Part shown: positions 7,740 through 21,393 of the stretch, in pieces
Numbering within the stretch: position 1 is the first letter of the stretch
Layout of the letters: the number at the start of each line of letters is the position of its first letter
NCBI RefSeq assembly: GCF_006386545.1
Contig: NZ_SWAR01000004.1
Coordinates: 1-64,000 of the forward strand
Reading direction: 5' to 3'
Length of the DNA stretch: 64,000 bases
Source of the DNA: Methylibium rhizosphaerae
Lineage (GTDB): Bacteria > Pseudomonadota > Gammaproteobacteria > Burkholderiales > Burkholderiaceae_C
The notes under the pieces: generated by a model
What the model was told of the DNA's origin: nothing
What the model saw: only the letters and a program-made list of their open reading frames with translations
The model's database searches: none
Made by a program: the position numbers and the translations under genes

Positions 7740-9185
7740 ATGTCATTTGATCTAGTCTTCTTTGGCGGCACCGGCGACCTCACCTGGCGCAAGCTGATGC
7801 CCGCACTCTTCCAGGCATTCCGGCACGGCAAGCTCCCCGCCGGCGGCCGCATCCTTGCCGTCGCGCGAGACGAGCAGAGCGACGAGCAGTACCGCGCCTG
7901 GTTGAAGGCGCGGTTCCAGGAAGTCGATGACGCCAAGCGCCCGAGCAGCGAGGAGTTCGACCGGTTCGCCGAACTGCTGCACTACCGGCGCATGGATCTG
8001 TCTCAGCCCGACCACTACCAGCGCCTGAAGGAATGGCTGAGCGAGCGCAATGCCGACACGGTGGTGCTCTATCTCGCGACCAGCCCGCATCTGTTCCCGC
8101 AGATCTGCGAGCAGCTCGGGGTTGCCGGCCTCAACACGCCACGCGTTCGCGTGGTGCTCGAGAAGCCGCTGGGCCACGACCTGCGGAGTGCACAGGAAAT
8201 CAACCGCGTCGTGCGTTCGGTGTTCGACGAGAACCAGGCCTTCCGCATCGACCACTACCTAGGCAAGCCTTCGGTGCAGAACCTTGCCGCGCTGCGCTTC
8301 GGCAATGCGCTGTTCGAGCCGCTGTGGCGGCGCGAGTGCATCGCCAACATCCAGATCACGCTGGCCGAAAGCCTGGGCGTGGGCACGCGCGGCGACTTCT
8401 ACGATCGCACCGGCGCCCTGCGCGACATGATCCAGAACCACGCCCTGCAGCTGCTCACCATGGTGGCGATGGAGCCGCCGTCGTCGAACGACGCCGATGC
8501 GATCCGCGACGAGAAGCTGAAGGTGCTGCGGTCGCTCAAGCCCTTCACCGAGGAAAGCGTGGCGCGCGACGTGGTGCGCGGCCAGTACCGCGCGGGCATG
8601 TCGGGCGGCAAGCCGGTGCCCGGCTACCTGGAAGAAACAAAGGTGCCCGCAGGCAGCCACTGCGAGACCTTCGTGGCCTTGCGCACCGAGGTGCAGAACT
8701 GGCGCTGGGCCGGCGTGCCTTTCTACCTGCGCACCGGCAAGCGCCTGGCCGCGCGCGACGCCGAGATCGTCGTCAACTTCCGGCCGGTGCCGCACCCGAT
8801 CTTCCCGGGCACCAACCGGGCCAACAAGCTGGTGATCAAGCTGCAGCCGGAAGACGGACTGGAGCTCCACCTGTCGGCCGCCAAGGGCTCCGGCCAGAGT
8901 GAGGCACTGTCGCCCGTGTTCCTCGATCTGGACTTCGACAAGGCCTTTCCCACCGACCGCGTGGGCGCCTATGAACGCCTGCTGCTCGACGCGATTGCCG
9001 GTCGCCTGAACCTGTTCGTGCGCAGCGACGAGCAGGAGCAGGCCTGGCGCTGGGTCGAGCCCGTCCTCGATGCCTGGCGCAAGGACACCACCGGCCCGCG
9101 TACCTATGCCGCCGGCTCATGGGGACCTGCCGCCGCCAGCGCGCTGGTGGCACGCGACGGCTTCGCCTGGTTCGAAGAAGAGTGA
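7740..9185 (+). CDS. zwf: Glucose-6-phosphate 1-dehydrogenase
   Basis: Oxidises glucose 6-phosphate to 6-phosphogluconolactone with reduction of NADP(+) (or NAD), feeding the Entner-Doudoroff and pentose phosphate routes. At 481 residues it has the N-terminal coenzyme loop FGGTGDLTWRKL (8-19), EKPLGHDL (141-148) and the substrate signature RIDHYLGK with Lys176. There is no clear ribosome site: the operator palindrome ends only 6 bp upstream, so the transcript probably has a very short leader. hexR begins one base after the stop, so zwf-hexR form an operon that would be autoregulated. Confidence 0.97.
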   Translation: MSFDLVFFGGTGDLTWRKLMPALFQAFRHGKLPAGGRILAVARDEQSDEQYRAWLKARFQEVDDAKRPSSEEFDRFAELLHYRRMDLSQPDHYQRLKEWLSERNADTVVLYLATSPHLFPQICEQLGVAGLNTPRVRVVLEKPLGHDLRSAQEINRVVRSVFDENQAFRIDHYLGKPSVQNLAALRFGNALFEPLWRRECIANIQITLAESLGVGTRGDFYDRTGALRDMIQNHALQLLTMVAMEPPSSNDADAIRDEKLKVLRSLKPFTEESVARDVVRGQYRAGMSGGKPVPGYLEETKVPAGSHCETFVALRTEVQNWRWAGVPFYLRTGKRLAARDAEIVVNFRPVPHPIFPGTNRANKLVIKLQPEDGLELHLSAAKGSGQSEALSPVFLDLDFDKAFPTDRVGAYERLLLDAIAGRLNLFVRSDEQEQAWRWVEPVLDAWRKDTTGPRTYAAGSWGPAAASALVARDGFAWFEEE

Positions 9186-9186
9186 G

Positions 9187-10050
9187 ATGAGCACCATGCT
9201 CGATCGAATCCGCGCCTCGATCCCGGCGCTGCCGCCCGCCGAGCAGCGGGTGGCCAAGCTGGTGCTCGCCGACCCGCGCAGCTTTGCCAGCCTGCCGGTG
9301 GCCGAGCTGGCCGAGCGCTCGCACGTGAGCAAGCCGACCGTGGTGCGCTTCTGCCGCAGCGTCGGCTATGACGGCCTTGCCGACTTCAAGCTCAAGCTGG
9401 CCGGCAGCGTGAATGAAGGGGTGCCCTTCGTGCACCGCTCGGTCGACGTGGATGACAAGGCCGGCGACCTGATCGTGAAGGTGGTCGACAACGCCGTGTC
9501 GGCGTTGCTCAAGTACCGCAACGATGCGGCGAGCCACGCCTTCGAGCGCGCCATCGCTTCCCTCGCCGAAGCCGGCAAGCTGGGTCACAAGATCGAGTTC
9601 TACGGCGTCGGCAACTCGGGCATCGTCGCCCAGGACGCGCAGCACAAGTTCTTTCGCCTGGGGGTCAACGCGGTGGCCTACAGCGACGGCCATGTGCAGG
9701 TGATGGCCGCCACCATGCTGGGGCCGGGCGACTGTGCGGTGATCATTTCGAACTCCGGACGCAGCCGCGACCTGCTCGACGCCGCAGAGATCGCCAAGAA
9801 GAAGGGCGCCACCACCATCGTCATCACCGCCAGCGGTTCACCGCTGGTGCAGCACGCGCAAATCCTTCTGGCGGCCGACCACCCCGAGGACTACGACCGC
9901 TACAGCCCGATGGTGTCGCGCCTGCTGCACCTCATCGTGATCGACATCCTGACCACCGGCGTGGCGCTGCGGCTCGGCGAAAACCTTCGGCCGATGCTGC
10001 AGGAGATCAAGAGGAACCTGCGCGCGAAGCGTTACGCGCAGGCGGAATAG
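9187..10050 (+). CDS. hexR: RpiR-family transcriptional regulator HexR
   Basis: A 287-residue repressor. Residues 1-75 form the RpiR-type helix-turn-helix (ELAERSHVSKPTVVRFCRSVGYDGLADFKLKLA); residues about 110-260 are a SIS sugar-phosphate-binding domain (FYGVGNSGIVAQDAQHKFFRLG, ISNSGRSRDLLDAAEIAKKKGA). The order, length and link to zwf match HexR, which senses 2-keto-3-deoxy-6-phosphogluconate. ATG at 9187 is chosen; MLDRIRA three codons later is an alternative. It lies in the same operon as zwf. Confidence 0.92.
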   Translation: MSTMLDRIRASIPALPPAEQRVAKLVLADPRSFASLPVAELAERSHVSKPTVVRFCRSVGYDGLADFKLKLAGSVNEGVPFVHRSVDVDDKAGDLIVKVVDNAVSALLKYRNDAASHAFERAIASLAEAGKLGHKIEFYGVGNSGIVAQDAQHKFFRLGVNAVAYSDGHVQVMAATMLGPGDCAVIISNSGRSRDLLDAAEIAKKKGATTIVITASGSPLVQHAQILLAADHPEDYDRYSPMVSRLLHLIVIDILTTGVALRLGENLRPMLQEIKRNLRAKRYAQAE

Positions 10051-10075
10051 AGCAAAGAGCAAGCGGCTGCAAAGC

Positions 10076-10101
10076 AAACGGCCCGCATGTGCGGGCCGTT
10101 T
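10076..10101. terminator. Bidirectional terminator between hexR and mlaB
   Basis: An 11-bp perfect stem (10076-10086 with 10091-10101) with loop ATGT, flanked by AAA on one side and TTT on the other. It lies between two convergent operons and can serve both. Confidence 0.8.
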
Positions 10102-10138
10102 GTCGTCTGCCTTCCGGCGTCGTCGCCGTGCGTGGTCT

Positions 10139-10423
10139 TCAGGCCTGCGCGATCGGCAGCGCTGCGTCCACGCCATACACCTTCGCCAGTTCCACCAGCT
10201 TGGTGGGCAGGTGCTTGACCTCGAACCGTTTGCCCCAGGCCTGTGCCATGCGCTCGCATTCGAGCAGCACGGCCAGCGCGCTGGAGTCGAACCGCTGCAG
10301 CTGCGACCCGTCGACCGACAGCAGCTCGGCCGGCCCCGCCGCCTCCTGCTGCAGTGCGGCCTTGAGCATGCGCAGCGTGTCGCGGGCTTCTCGTTCAGTG
10401 AGTGCGGCGGGCAGCAGCAGCAT
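10139..10423 (-). CDS. mlaB: MlaB-like STAS-domain protein
   Basis: A 94-residue cytoplasmic STAS protein. In the Mla system MlaB binds the ATPase MlaF and is needed for stable, active MlaFEDB complexes. The conserved STAS core is visible: a beta strand ending in LLSVDGSQLQRFDSSALAVLLE, with the Asp-Ser-Ser typical of the loop. It is the last gene of the leftward mla operon, 15 bp after mlaC, with a strong terminator 38 bp downstream. Confidence 0.85.
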   Translation of the reverse strand: MLLLPAALTEREARDTLRMLKAALQQEAAGPAELLSVDGSQLQRFDSSALAVLLECERMAQAWGKRFEVKHLPTKLVELAKVYGVDAALPIAQA

Positions 10424-10438
10424 GGTCCGTGCGCTCGC

Positions 10439-11053
10439 TCAGCTCTTGGTGCCGGCCGACTTGTTGCGCTCGGCCAGCTTGGCGATCAGGCCGTCGATGC
10501 CGTTCGCGCTGATCTCCTGCGCGAAGCTGTTGCGATAGTTCTCGACCAGCCACACACCCAGCACGTTCACGTCGTAGATCTTCCAGGCGTCGCCCGCCTT
10601 TTCGAGGCGGTAGTCGAGCTGGATCGGATCGCCCTTGCCCTTCACTTCGGTGCGCACGATGACCTCGGTGTCCTCGGCCTTGGAACGCATGGGCTTGAGC
10701 TCGACCACCTGGTCGCGCACCTGGGCGATGGCGCCGGAATAGGTGCGCACCAGCAGAACCTTGAACTCGTCCTGCAGGCGCTGCTGCTGGTCCGGCGTGG
10801 CCTGGCGCCAGTAGCGGCCCACGGCCGATGCGGTCATGCGGCGGAAGTTGACGTGCGGCAGCACCTTGCTGTCCACGAGCGCCATGATCTTCTTGACGTC
10901 GCCGCCCTGGATGGCCTTGTCGGCCTTCACTGTGTCGATCACCTCGTTGGAGACCTGCTTGATCAGTTCGTCGGGCTTGGCCGCCTCTGCGTGGGCTGTA
11001 CCAGCGGCGACCATGCCAACGAGAGCGAGAGCAGTCAGGATTCGTTTCAACAT
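10439..11053 (-). CDS. mlaC: Periplasmic phospholipid-binding protein MlaC
   Basis: Soluble periplasmic carrier that shuttles phospholipid between the outer-membrane MlaA-porin complex and the inner-membrane MlaFEDB complex. The 204 residues start with a signal peptide (MLKRILTALALVGMVAAGTAHA). The Tol-Tol-like fold is seen in the segments LPHVNFRRMTASAVGRYWRQA, YSGAIAQVRDQV and GVWLVENYRNSFAQEI. It sits between mlaA and mlaB; the 142 bp to mlaA (11054-11195) hold no gene. Confidence 0.95.
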   Translation of the reverse strand: MLKRILTALALVGMVAAGTAHAEAAKPDELIKQVSNEVIDTVKADKAIQGGDVKKIMALVDSKVLPHVNFRRMTASAVGRYWRQATPDQQQRLQDEFKVLLVRTYSGAIAQVRDQVVELKPMRSKAEDTEVIVRTEVKGKGDPIQLDYRLEKAGDAWKIYDVNVLGVWLVENYRNSFAQEISANGIDGLIAKLAERNKSAGTKS

Positions 11054-11195
11054 TGATGGGTCCTTTCGCGAGTTGCCCCTGGGGGCCCCGGTTTGAACTC
11101 ACCGCGCCAGCGGAGTTCGCGCGGCGCGGCGGTTGACCTGCTCAACGTGCGACGGCGACGGCAGGTTCACCGCGCCCCCTCACGTTTGCAGAGGT

Positions 11196-12005
11196 TTACT
11201 TTTGCGCCCCCGGCGCAGCAGAGGCCGGCGCGCTCCCAGGCTGGGCGGCGGGCGCGGCCTTCTTGGCATCGGCATCCGTATCGGAAGGTTCCAGGTCGTA
11301 ACGTTCGCCCTCTTCCTCGGGAGGGTTGCCGTCGTGCACCAGGCTTCGACGGCGCTGCAGGTAGCCGTCGCGAATGAAGGTGTACTTGTCCAGCACGATG
11401 TCGTCGAGTACCTGCGACGCGCCCAGCAGGTTGGATCGGGCATTCACCACCCGCAAGGCGGTGAGCTGGTTGCGCACACGCGTCGGGCTGGTGAGGAAGT
11501 CGGGCGAAGCCGCCTGGTCCACCGGCAGGCCGATCGAGTCTCGCACCGTCGACGGGCCCAGGATGGGCCACACGATATAGGCCCCCGGTGGCACACCCCA
11601 TTTGCCCAGCGTCTGACCGAAGTCCTCGCCGTGGCGCTCCAGCCCCATTTCAGTGGCCGGGTCGGCAATGCCGAAGAAGCCGAACACGCTGTTCGTGCCG
11701 AAACGCATCATGTCGTTCAGGCCGTCCTGGACGCGCCCCTGCAGGAACAGGTTGACGGCAGACCAGGCATCTTTGATGTTGTTGAAGAAGTTGTCGACGC
11801 CGTTGCGCACCGGCTTGGGCACGAAGTCGGCATACGCGGTTGCCACCGGCTTGAGCAGGTGCTCGTCGACAGCCTCGTTGAAGGCAAAGATCTTGCGGTT
11901 CATCGGCTCGAGCGGATCGCCGCGGTTGGACACCGTGGCACAGCCGGCGAGCAGGGCCATCGAGGCGGCCATCAACAGCAGCCGCCCCCCATGCACGAGG
12001 CTCAT
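11196..12005 (-). CDS. mlaA: Outer-membrane lipoprotein MlaA (VacJ)
   Basis: Removes mislocalised phospholipid from the outer leaflet. The 269-residue precursor has a lipobox (MALLAGC), DPLEPMNRKIFAFNEAVD, the FGIADPATEMGL motif and the GPSTVRDSIGLPVD segment, all typical of MlaA. The C-terminus has an Ala/Pro-rich tail of about 40 residues that is probably disordered. Its ATG (12005) follows a good GGAGGGC ribosome site and overlaps the mlaD stop as ATGA. In E. coli mlaA is unlinked; its place inside the operon here is usual for betaproteobacteria. Confidence 0.95.
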   Translation of the reverse strand: MSLVHGGRLLLMAASMALLAGCATVSNRGDPLEPMNRKIFAFNEAVDEHLLKPVATAYADFVPKPVRNGVDNFFNNIKDAWSAVNLFLQGRVQDGLNDMMRFGTNSVFGFFGIADPATEMGLERHGEDFGQTLGKWGVPPGAYIVWPILGPSTVRDSIGLPVDQAASPDFLTSPTRVRNQLTALRVVNARSNLLGASQVLDDIVLDKYTFIRDGYLQRRRSLVHDGNPPEEEGERYDLEPSDTDADAKKAAPAAQPGSAPASAAPGAQK

Positions 12006-12478
12006 TTCTTGCCCTCCGTGCCGGCGTCGGCTGCCTTGTTGTAGAGGAACTGGCCAATGAGGTTTTCGAGCACGACGGCCGACTGCGTGGCCTTGATCAC
12101 GTCGCCGGCTGCGAGGTTCTTCTCTTCGGCACCGGGCTCCAGGCCGATGTACTGCTCGCCCAGCAGGCCGGAGGTGAGGATCTTGGCCGAGCTGTCCTTC
12201 GGGAAGCTGAAGCGCTGCTCCAGGTCGAGCACCACGCGCGCCTGGTAGGTCTTGTCGTCGAAGCCGATCGAGGCCACACGGCCCACCACCACGCCGGCGC
12301 TCTTGACCGGGGCACGCGGCTTCAGCCCGCCGATGTTGTCGAAGTCGGCGGCGACCGAATAGGTGCGGTCGAACGAGAGGCTCAGCAGGTTGCCGGCCTT
12401 CAGTGCAAGGAACAGGATGGCTGCCGCGCCGATCAGCACGAACAGGCCCACCCACACGTCGTATCTGCTTTTCTGCAT
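12002..12478 (-). CDS. mlaD: MlaD, MCE-domain substrate-binding subunit
   Basis: Inner-membrane-anchored MCE protein that forms a hexameric ring on MlaE and passes lipids to or from MlaC. Residues 1-30 contain a single membrane anchor (VWVGLFVLIGAAAILFLALK); residues about 35-120 are the MCE domain (RAPVKSAGVVVGRVASIGFD). About 158 residues, normal for MlaD. ATG at 12478 has a GGAG site; a GTG one codon earlier is possible. Fourth-last gene of the operon with 19 bp to mlaE. Confidence 0.95.
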   Translation of the reverse strand: MQKSRYDVWVGLFVLIGAAAILFLALKAGNLLSLSFDRTYSVAADFDNIGGLKPRAPVKSAGVVVGRVASIGFDDKTYQARVVLDLEQRFSFPKDSSAKILTSGLLGEQYIGLEPGAEEKNLAAGDVIKATQSAVVLENLIGQFLYNKAADAGTEGKK

Positions 12479-12497
12479 CACTAGCTCCGCGAACCGC

Positions 12498-13280
12498 TTA
12501 GATCGAGAACATCATCGCGGTGAGTATGAAATCGAGGCCGAGCACGGCCAGCGAGGCCATCACCACCGTGCGTGTGGTGGCCCGCGACACGCCCTCGGGC
12601 GTGGGCTGGCATTCGTAGCCCTGCAACAGGGCGATGAAGGTGACGGTGATGCCAAAGACGATGCTCTTGACGACACCGTTGCCCACGTCCTTGAACACGT
12701 CCACGCCGCTTTGCATCTGCGACCAGAACGCGCCTTCGTCCACGCCGATCAGCACCACACCCACCAGCCAGCCGCCGATGATGCCGACGGCGCTGAACAC
12801 CGCCGCCAGCAAGGGCATCGCGATCACGCCGCCCCAGAAGCGCGGCGCCAGCACGCGCTGAATGGGGTCGACCGCCATCATCTCCATGGCCGACAGCTGT
12901 TCGCCGGCCTTCATGAGACCGATCTCGGCCGTGAGCGACGTGCCGGCGCGGCCCGCGAACAGCAGCGCCGTGACCACCGGCCCGAGTTCGCGCACCAGCG
13001 ACAGTGCCACCAGCAGGCCCAGCGCCTCGGACGAGCCGTACCTCTGCAGGGTGTAGTAGCCCTGCAGGCCCAGCACGAAACCGACGAAGAGGCCGGAGAC
13101 GGTGATGATGGCCAGCGAGTGGTTGCCGAGGAAGTGGATCTGGTCCACCACGAGGCGGAAGCGGCGCAAGGTCGCGCCGAGCAACGCGAACAACCGGCCG
13201 AGCAGCCGCGCCGCATGACCGATGTCGGCCAGTTCGGCCCGCACCGCGTAGCCGACGTCCGCAGGTTTCCACCAGCTCAT
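12498..13280 (-). CDS. mlaE: MlaE, permease of the Mla ABC transporter
   Basis: A 260-residue integral inner-membrane protein of the MlaE/YrbE family. Several hydrophobic helices are visible (about 48-75, 95-115, 145-175, 195-220, 235-260), with the conserved [20 protein letters not shown] coupling segment and [21 protein letters not shown]. It forms the transmembrane core with MlaF as ATPase. The ATG overlaps the mlaF stop as ATGA. Confidence 0.96.
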   Translation of the reverse strand: MSWWKPADVGYAVRAELADIGHAARLLGRLFALLGATLRRFRLVVDQIHFLGNHSLAIITVSGLFVGFVLGLQGYYTLQRYGSSEALGLLVALSLVRELGPVVTALLFAGRAGTSLTAEIGLMKAGEQLSAMEMMAVDPIQRVLAPRFWGGVIAMPLLAAVFSAVGIIGGWLVGVVLIGVDEGAFWSQMQSGVDVFKDVGNGVVKSIVFGITVTFIALLQGYECQPTPEGVSRATTRTVVMASLAVLGLDFILTAMMFSI

Positions 13281-14122
13281 GGCTGCGCTCCCGTCTGGCC
13301 TCGCACGCCGAAATCCTCGGCCACCGGCGTGGCCGGGTAGTGGAAGCGCACCGGGCCGTCCGGCGCCGCATCGACGAACTGGCGCACCAGCGGATCCTCG
13401 GTATGGCGCATCTCTTGCGGCGTGCCTTGTGCCGCGATGCGGCCGTTGGCGACGAACACCACGTGATCGGCGATCGAGAAGGTTTCGTCCACGTCGTGCG
13501 ACACGACGATGCTGGTCACGCCGAGCGCGTCGTTGAGTTCTCGTATGAGGCGGGCCGCGACGCCCATCGAGATCGGGTCGAGCCCGGCGAACGGTTCGTC
13601 GTACATGATGAGATCAGGGTCGAGCGCGATGGCGCGAGCCAGTGCCACGCGCCGTGCCATGCCGCCCGACACCTGGCTGGGCATGAGGTCGCGCGCACCC
13701 CGCAGGCCCACGGCGTTGAGCTTCATGAGCACCAGGTCGCGGATCAGGCGCTCGGGCAGGTCGGTGTGCTCGCGCAGCGGGAAGGCCACGTTGTCGAACA
13801 CCGAGAGGTCGGTGAACAGGGCGCCGAACTGGAACAGCATCCCCATGCGCCGGCGCACGGCGAACAGGCCGTCGCGGTCGAGCGTGGCGAGGTCGGTGCC
13901 GCCGAACAGCACCTGACCCCGCATCGGCGCCAGCTGGCGGCCGATGAGGCGCAACACGGTGGTCTTGCCGCCGCCCGAGGTGCCCATGAGTGCGACGACC
14001 TTGCCGCGTGGCACCTTGAGGTCCACGTCGCGCAGGATGATCCGCTCGCCGTAGCCGCAGGTGACATTGCGCAGTTCGACGAGGGGGGGTTCGGAAGACA
14101 GCGGCGCTGTTGGATTTGTCAT
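13277..14122 (-). CDS. mlaF: MlaF, ATPase of the Mla ABC transporter
   Basis: A 281-residue cytoplasmic ABC ATPase that powers phospholipid movement. Walker [11 protein letters not shown]-loop FQFGALF, signature [16 protein letters not shown], Walker [13 protein letters not shown] and the H-loop SHD are all present. First gene of mlaFEDACB. Between it and the gltD terminator are about 90 bp with an 8-bp stem-loop (14185-14204) and presumably the operon promoter. Confidence 0.96.
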   Translation of the reverse strand: MTNPTAPLSSEPPLVELRNVTCGYGERIILRDVDLKVPRGKVVALMGTSGGGKTTVLRLIGRQLAPMRGQVLFGGTDLATLDRDGLFAVRRRMGMLFQFGALFTDLSVFDNVAFPLREHTDLPERLIRDLVLMKLNAVGLRGARDLMPSQVSGGMARRVALARAIALDPDLIMYDEPFAGLDPISMGVAARLIRELNDALGVTSIVVSHDVDETFSIADHVVFVANGRIAAQGTPQEMRHTEDPLVRQFVDAAPDGPVRFHYPATPVAEDFGVRGQTGAQP

Positions 14123-14214
14123 GGCCGGAGCATGAAAAAGCGGTGTCAGGAAACACCGCGCAGCCGATGATAGGGGAAAACACTCGCGGGCTCGCCAGCC
14201 CGCGCAAACAAGGA

Positions 14215-14247
14215 AAAAGCCGCCGGCGAGTATCGCGGGCGGCTTTT
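14215..14247. terminator. Terminator of gltBD
   Basis: AAAAGCCGCC (14215-14224) pairs with GGCGGCTTTT (14238-14247), giving a T run on the minus strand right after the gltD stop (14268). It also separates gltBD from the mla promoter region. Confidence 0.8.
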
Positions 14248-14267
14248 GGCTCCGGATGAAGGCCGGC

Positions 14268-15734
14268 TCAACGTGGCAGGTCGCTGGCGCCCATCAGGTA
14301 CTCGTCGACCGCCCGGGCTGCCTGCCGGCCCTCGCGGATGGCCCACACCACCAGCGACTGCCCGCGTCGCACGTCGCCGGCGGCGAACACCTTGTCGGCG
14401 TTGGTCTTGTAGCCGCCGAAGAACTCGGTGCTGGCCCGTGCATTGCCGCGCGCGTCCTTGTCGACACCGAAGGCGTCGAGCACCGTGCCCACCGGGCTCA
14501 CGAAACCCATGGCCAGCAGCACGAGGTCGGCCTTGAGGGTCTGCTCGCTGCCCGGCACCTCGGCCATCTTGCCGTCCTTCCACTCGACGCGGACGGTCTT
14601 GAGCGCGACCACCTTGCCCTTTTCGCCGATGAATTCCTTCGTGGCGATGGCGAACTCCCGCTCGCAGCCTTCTTCGTGGCTGGACGAGGTGCGCAGCTTG
14701 TACGGCCAGTAGGGCCAGGTGAGCGCCTTGTTCTCCTGCTCCGGCGGCATGGGCATGAGCTCGAACTGGGTGACGCTTGCCGCGCCGTGGCGGTTGCTGG
14801 TGCCCACGCAGTCGGAGCCGGTGTCGCCGCCGCCGATCACGATGACGTGCTTGCCTTCGGCGCGGATCTGCCCCTTGAGCTTGTCGCCCGCGTTGACCTT
14901 GTTCTGCTGCGGCAGGAACTCCATCGCGAAGTGCACGCCGTCGAGGTCGCGGCCGGGCACCGGCAGGTCACGCGACTGTTCGGCGCCGCCGGCCAGCAGC
15001 ACGGCATCGAAGTCTGCCTTCAGCTGGTCGGCCGAGACGATCTCCTTGGCCCAGTTGGTGACCTTGCTGCCTTCTGGCAGGTGGCCTACCAGCACGCCGG
15101 TGCGAAACACCACACCCTCGGCCTCCATCTGCTTGACGCGGCGGTCGATGTGCGACTTCTCCATCTTGAAGTCGGGAATGCCGTAGCGCAGCAGGCCGCC
15201 GACGCGGTCGTTCTTCTCGAACACCACGACGTCATGGCCCGCCCGCGCCAGCTGCTGCGCGGCGGCCATGCCGGCCGGGCCGGAGCCGACGACGGCGACC
15301 TTCTTGCCGGTCTTGCGCTTGGGCGGCTGCGGCACCACCCAGCCCTCTTCCCAGGCGCGATCGATGATCGCGTGCTCGATGGACTTGATGCCCACCGGGT
15401 CATCGTTCACGTTGAGCGTGCAGGCCGCCTCGCAAGGCGCAGGGCAGATGCGGCCGGTGAACTCCGGGAAGTTGTTGGTCGAGTGCAGCACGCGAATGGC
15501 ATTGGCCCAGTCGTTGCGGTACACGAGGTCGTTGAAGTCCGGAATGATGTTGTTGACCGGGCAGCCGCTGTTGCAGAACGGCGTGCCGCAGTCCATGCAG
15601 CGCGCACCCTGGACCTTCGCTTCCTCGGCCTTGAGGCCGATGACGAATTCCTTGTAGTGCTTGAGCCGCTGCTCGACGGGCGCGTAGCCCTCCTCGATGC
15701 GCTCGTATTCCAGGAAGCCGGTGACTTTTCCCAT
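14268..15734 (-). CDS. gltD: Glutamate synthase [NADPH] small chain
   Basis: The beta subunit (488 residues) passes electrons from NADPH through FAD to the large subunit. N-terminal Fe-S cysteines are in [14 protein letters not shown] and [10 protein letters not shown]; the FAD fold is [12 protein letters not shown]; the NADPH fold is GGGDTGSDC. Located 36 bp downstream of gltB in the same direction. Works with GltB in ammonia assimilation. Confidence 0.97.
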   Translation of the reverse strand: MGKVTGFLEYERIEEGYAPVEQRLKHYKEFVIGLKAEEAKVQGARCMDCGTPFCNSGCPVNNIIPDFNDLVYRNDWANAIRVLHSTNNFPEFTGRICPAPCEAACTLNVNDDPVGIKSIEHAIIDRAWEEGWVVPQPPKRKTGKKVAVVGSGPAGMAAAQQLARAGHDVVVFEKNDRVGGLLRYGIPDFKMEKSHIDRRVKQMEAEGVVFRTGVLVGHLPEGSKVTNWAKEIVSADQLKADFDAVLLAGGAEQSRDLPVPGRDLDGVHFAMEFLPQQNKVNAGDKLKGQIRAEGKHVIVIGGGDTGSDCVGTSNRHGAASVTQFELMPMPPEQENKALTWPYWPYKLRTSSSHEEGCEREFAIATKEFIGEKGKVVALKTVRVEWKDGKMAEVPGSEQTLKADLVLLAMGFVSPVGTVLDAFGVDKDARGNARASTEFFGGYKTNADKVFAAGDVRRGQSLVVWAIREGRQAARAVDEYLMGASDLPR

Positions 15735-15770
15735 GATCGTGGTTCTCTCGTTCTGGCTTTTTGCCTTGCC

Positions 15771-20525
<4,755 letters not shown>

Positions 20526-20610
20526 GGCGCTCTCCGTGTCATCGTAAGGGAATGCCCGGAGGATACTGCGCGCCGCGGAGGGGTTCAATCTAAATAAAAA
20601 GGGTCAGGCT

Positions 20611-20650
20611 CCAATTAATGTGCTTGGCTTTGCGGTATTCATTTAATTGG
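20611..20650. repeat. Inverted repeat next to the RAYT gene
   Basis: CCAATTAA (20611-20618) and TTAATTGG (20643-20650) are inverted copies with a 24-nt spacer. The right copy overlaps the last codons of the transposase gene. The motif GGGTCAGGCTCCAATTAA..TTAATTGGGGACA looks like the short palindromic units found beside REP-associated transposases. Confidence 0.5.
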
Positions 20651-21343
20651 GGACACATCAATCTTTCGCGGCCGACCCCGGGGCTTCGCGCTCAACCTGC
20701 GGTCGGTTTGCTGGGCCAGGCCTGCGACGAACCCCGGCGAGCCGAGCGCCCAGCCCTTCTGCGTGGCATGGGTGATGTCCTTCACCTGCAGGGAACTCAG
20801 CCCTTGCGCCAGCAGCGCGCGATACCGCGCCTCCCGGTCGAAGGGCGTGTTGCCAAGCGCCCAGAACAGCTTGTGATCACTCACCAGCGGGTCGGTCCGC
20901 AAGCCGTGATGGTGCGCACTGCTCGACCATGGAAAGAGTTCCGGCTGGACCACTTGGCCATGGCGCACTGGATGCAGCTCGATGTAGCTCATGCAAGGCA
21001 GCAGGTAGCGTTCCGGCTCGAGGACGGTGGCTCGGAACCGCCCTTCCCACAACGTCCCGCGCCTGGCATGACGCCGGTTGAAGGCCGCCACGTAGCGCCG
21101 CCCCACCGCCTGCATCATCGCGCTCAGGCCTGAGTCGGCCTGGGGCGTGGCCAGCAGGTGGACGTGGTCGTCCAGCAGCGCATAGGCATGGACGCTGACC
21201 TGGTGCGCAATGCTGCTCTCGCGCAGGATCTGCAGGAACAACCGCCGGTCTTCGTCGTCGAGAACGATCGGTTGCTGGTGGTGGCCCCGCTGGATGACGT
21301 GGTGGGGCAAGCCGGCGAGTGCCAGCCGGGCAAGTCGGGCCAT
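20639..21343 (-). CDS. REP-associated tyrosine transposase (Y1/HUH family)
   Basis: A 234-residue HUH-type protein of the IS200/IS605-like Y1 transposase superfamily. Signatures: the N-terminal LAGLPHHVIQRGHHQQPI, the HUH pair HVH in LLDDHVHLLATP, and the catalytic-Tyr helix AVGRRYVAAFNRRHARRGTLWEGRF. Such domesticated RAYT proteins recognise small palindromic REP units. It lies between gltB and dgt and is flanked by an AATTAA-type inverted repeat; whether it is active is unknown. Confidence 0.85.
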   Translation of the reverse strand: MARLARLALAGLPHHVIQRGHHQQPIVLDDEDRRLFLQILRESSIAHQVSVHAYALLDDHVHLLATPQADSGLSAMMQAVGRRYVAAFNRRHARRGTLWEGRFRATVLEPERYLLPCMSYIELHPVRHGQVVQPELFPWSSSAHHHGLRTDPLVSDHKLFWALGNTPFDREARYRALLAQGLSSLQVKDITHATQKGWALGSPGFVAGLAQQTDRRLSAKPRGRPRKIDVSPIK

Positions 21344-21393
21344 GGGAGTCCTTCTGATCTGGCCCTATTTTCTGGCAGGCGCAGCGCCTGTCG

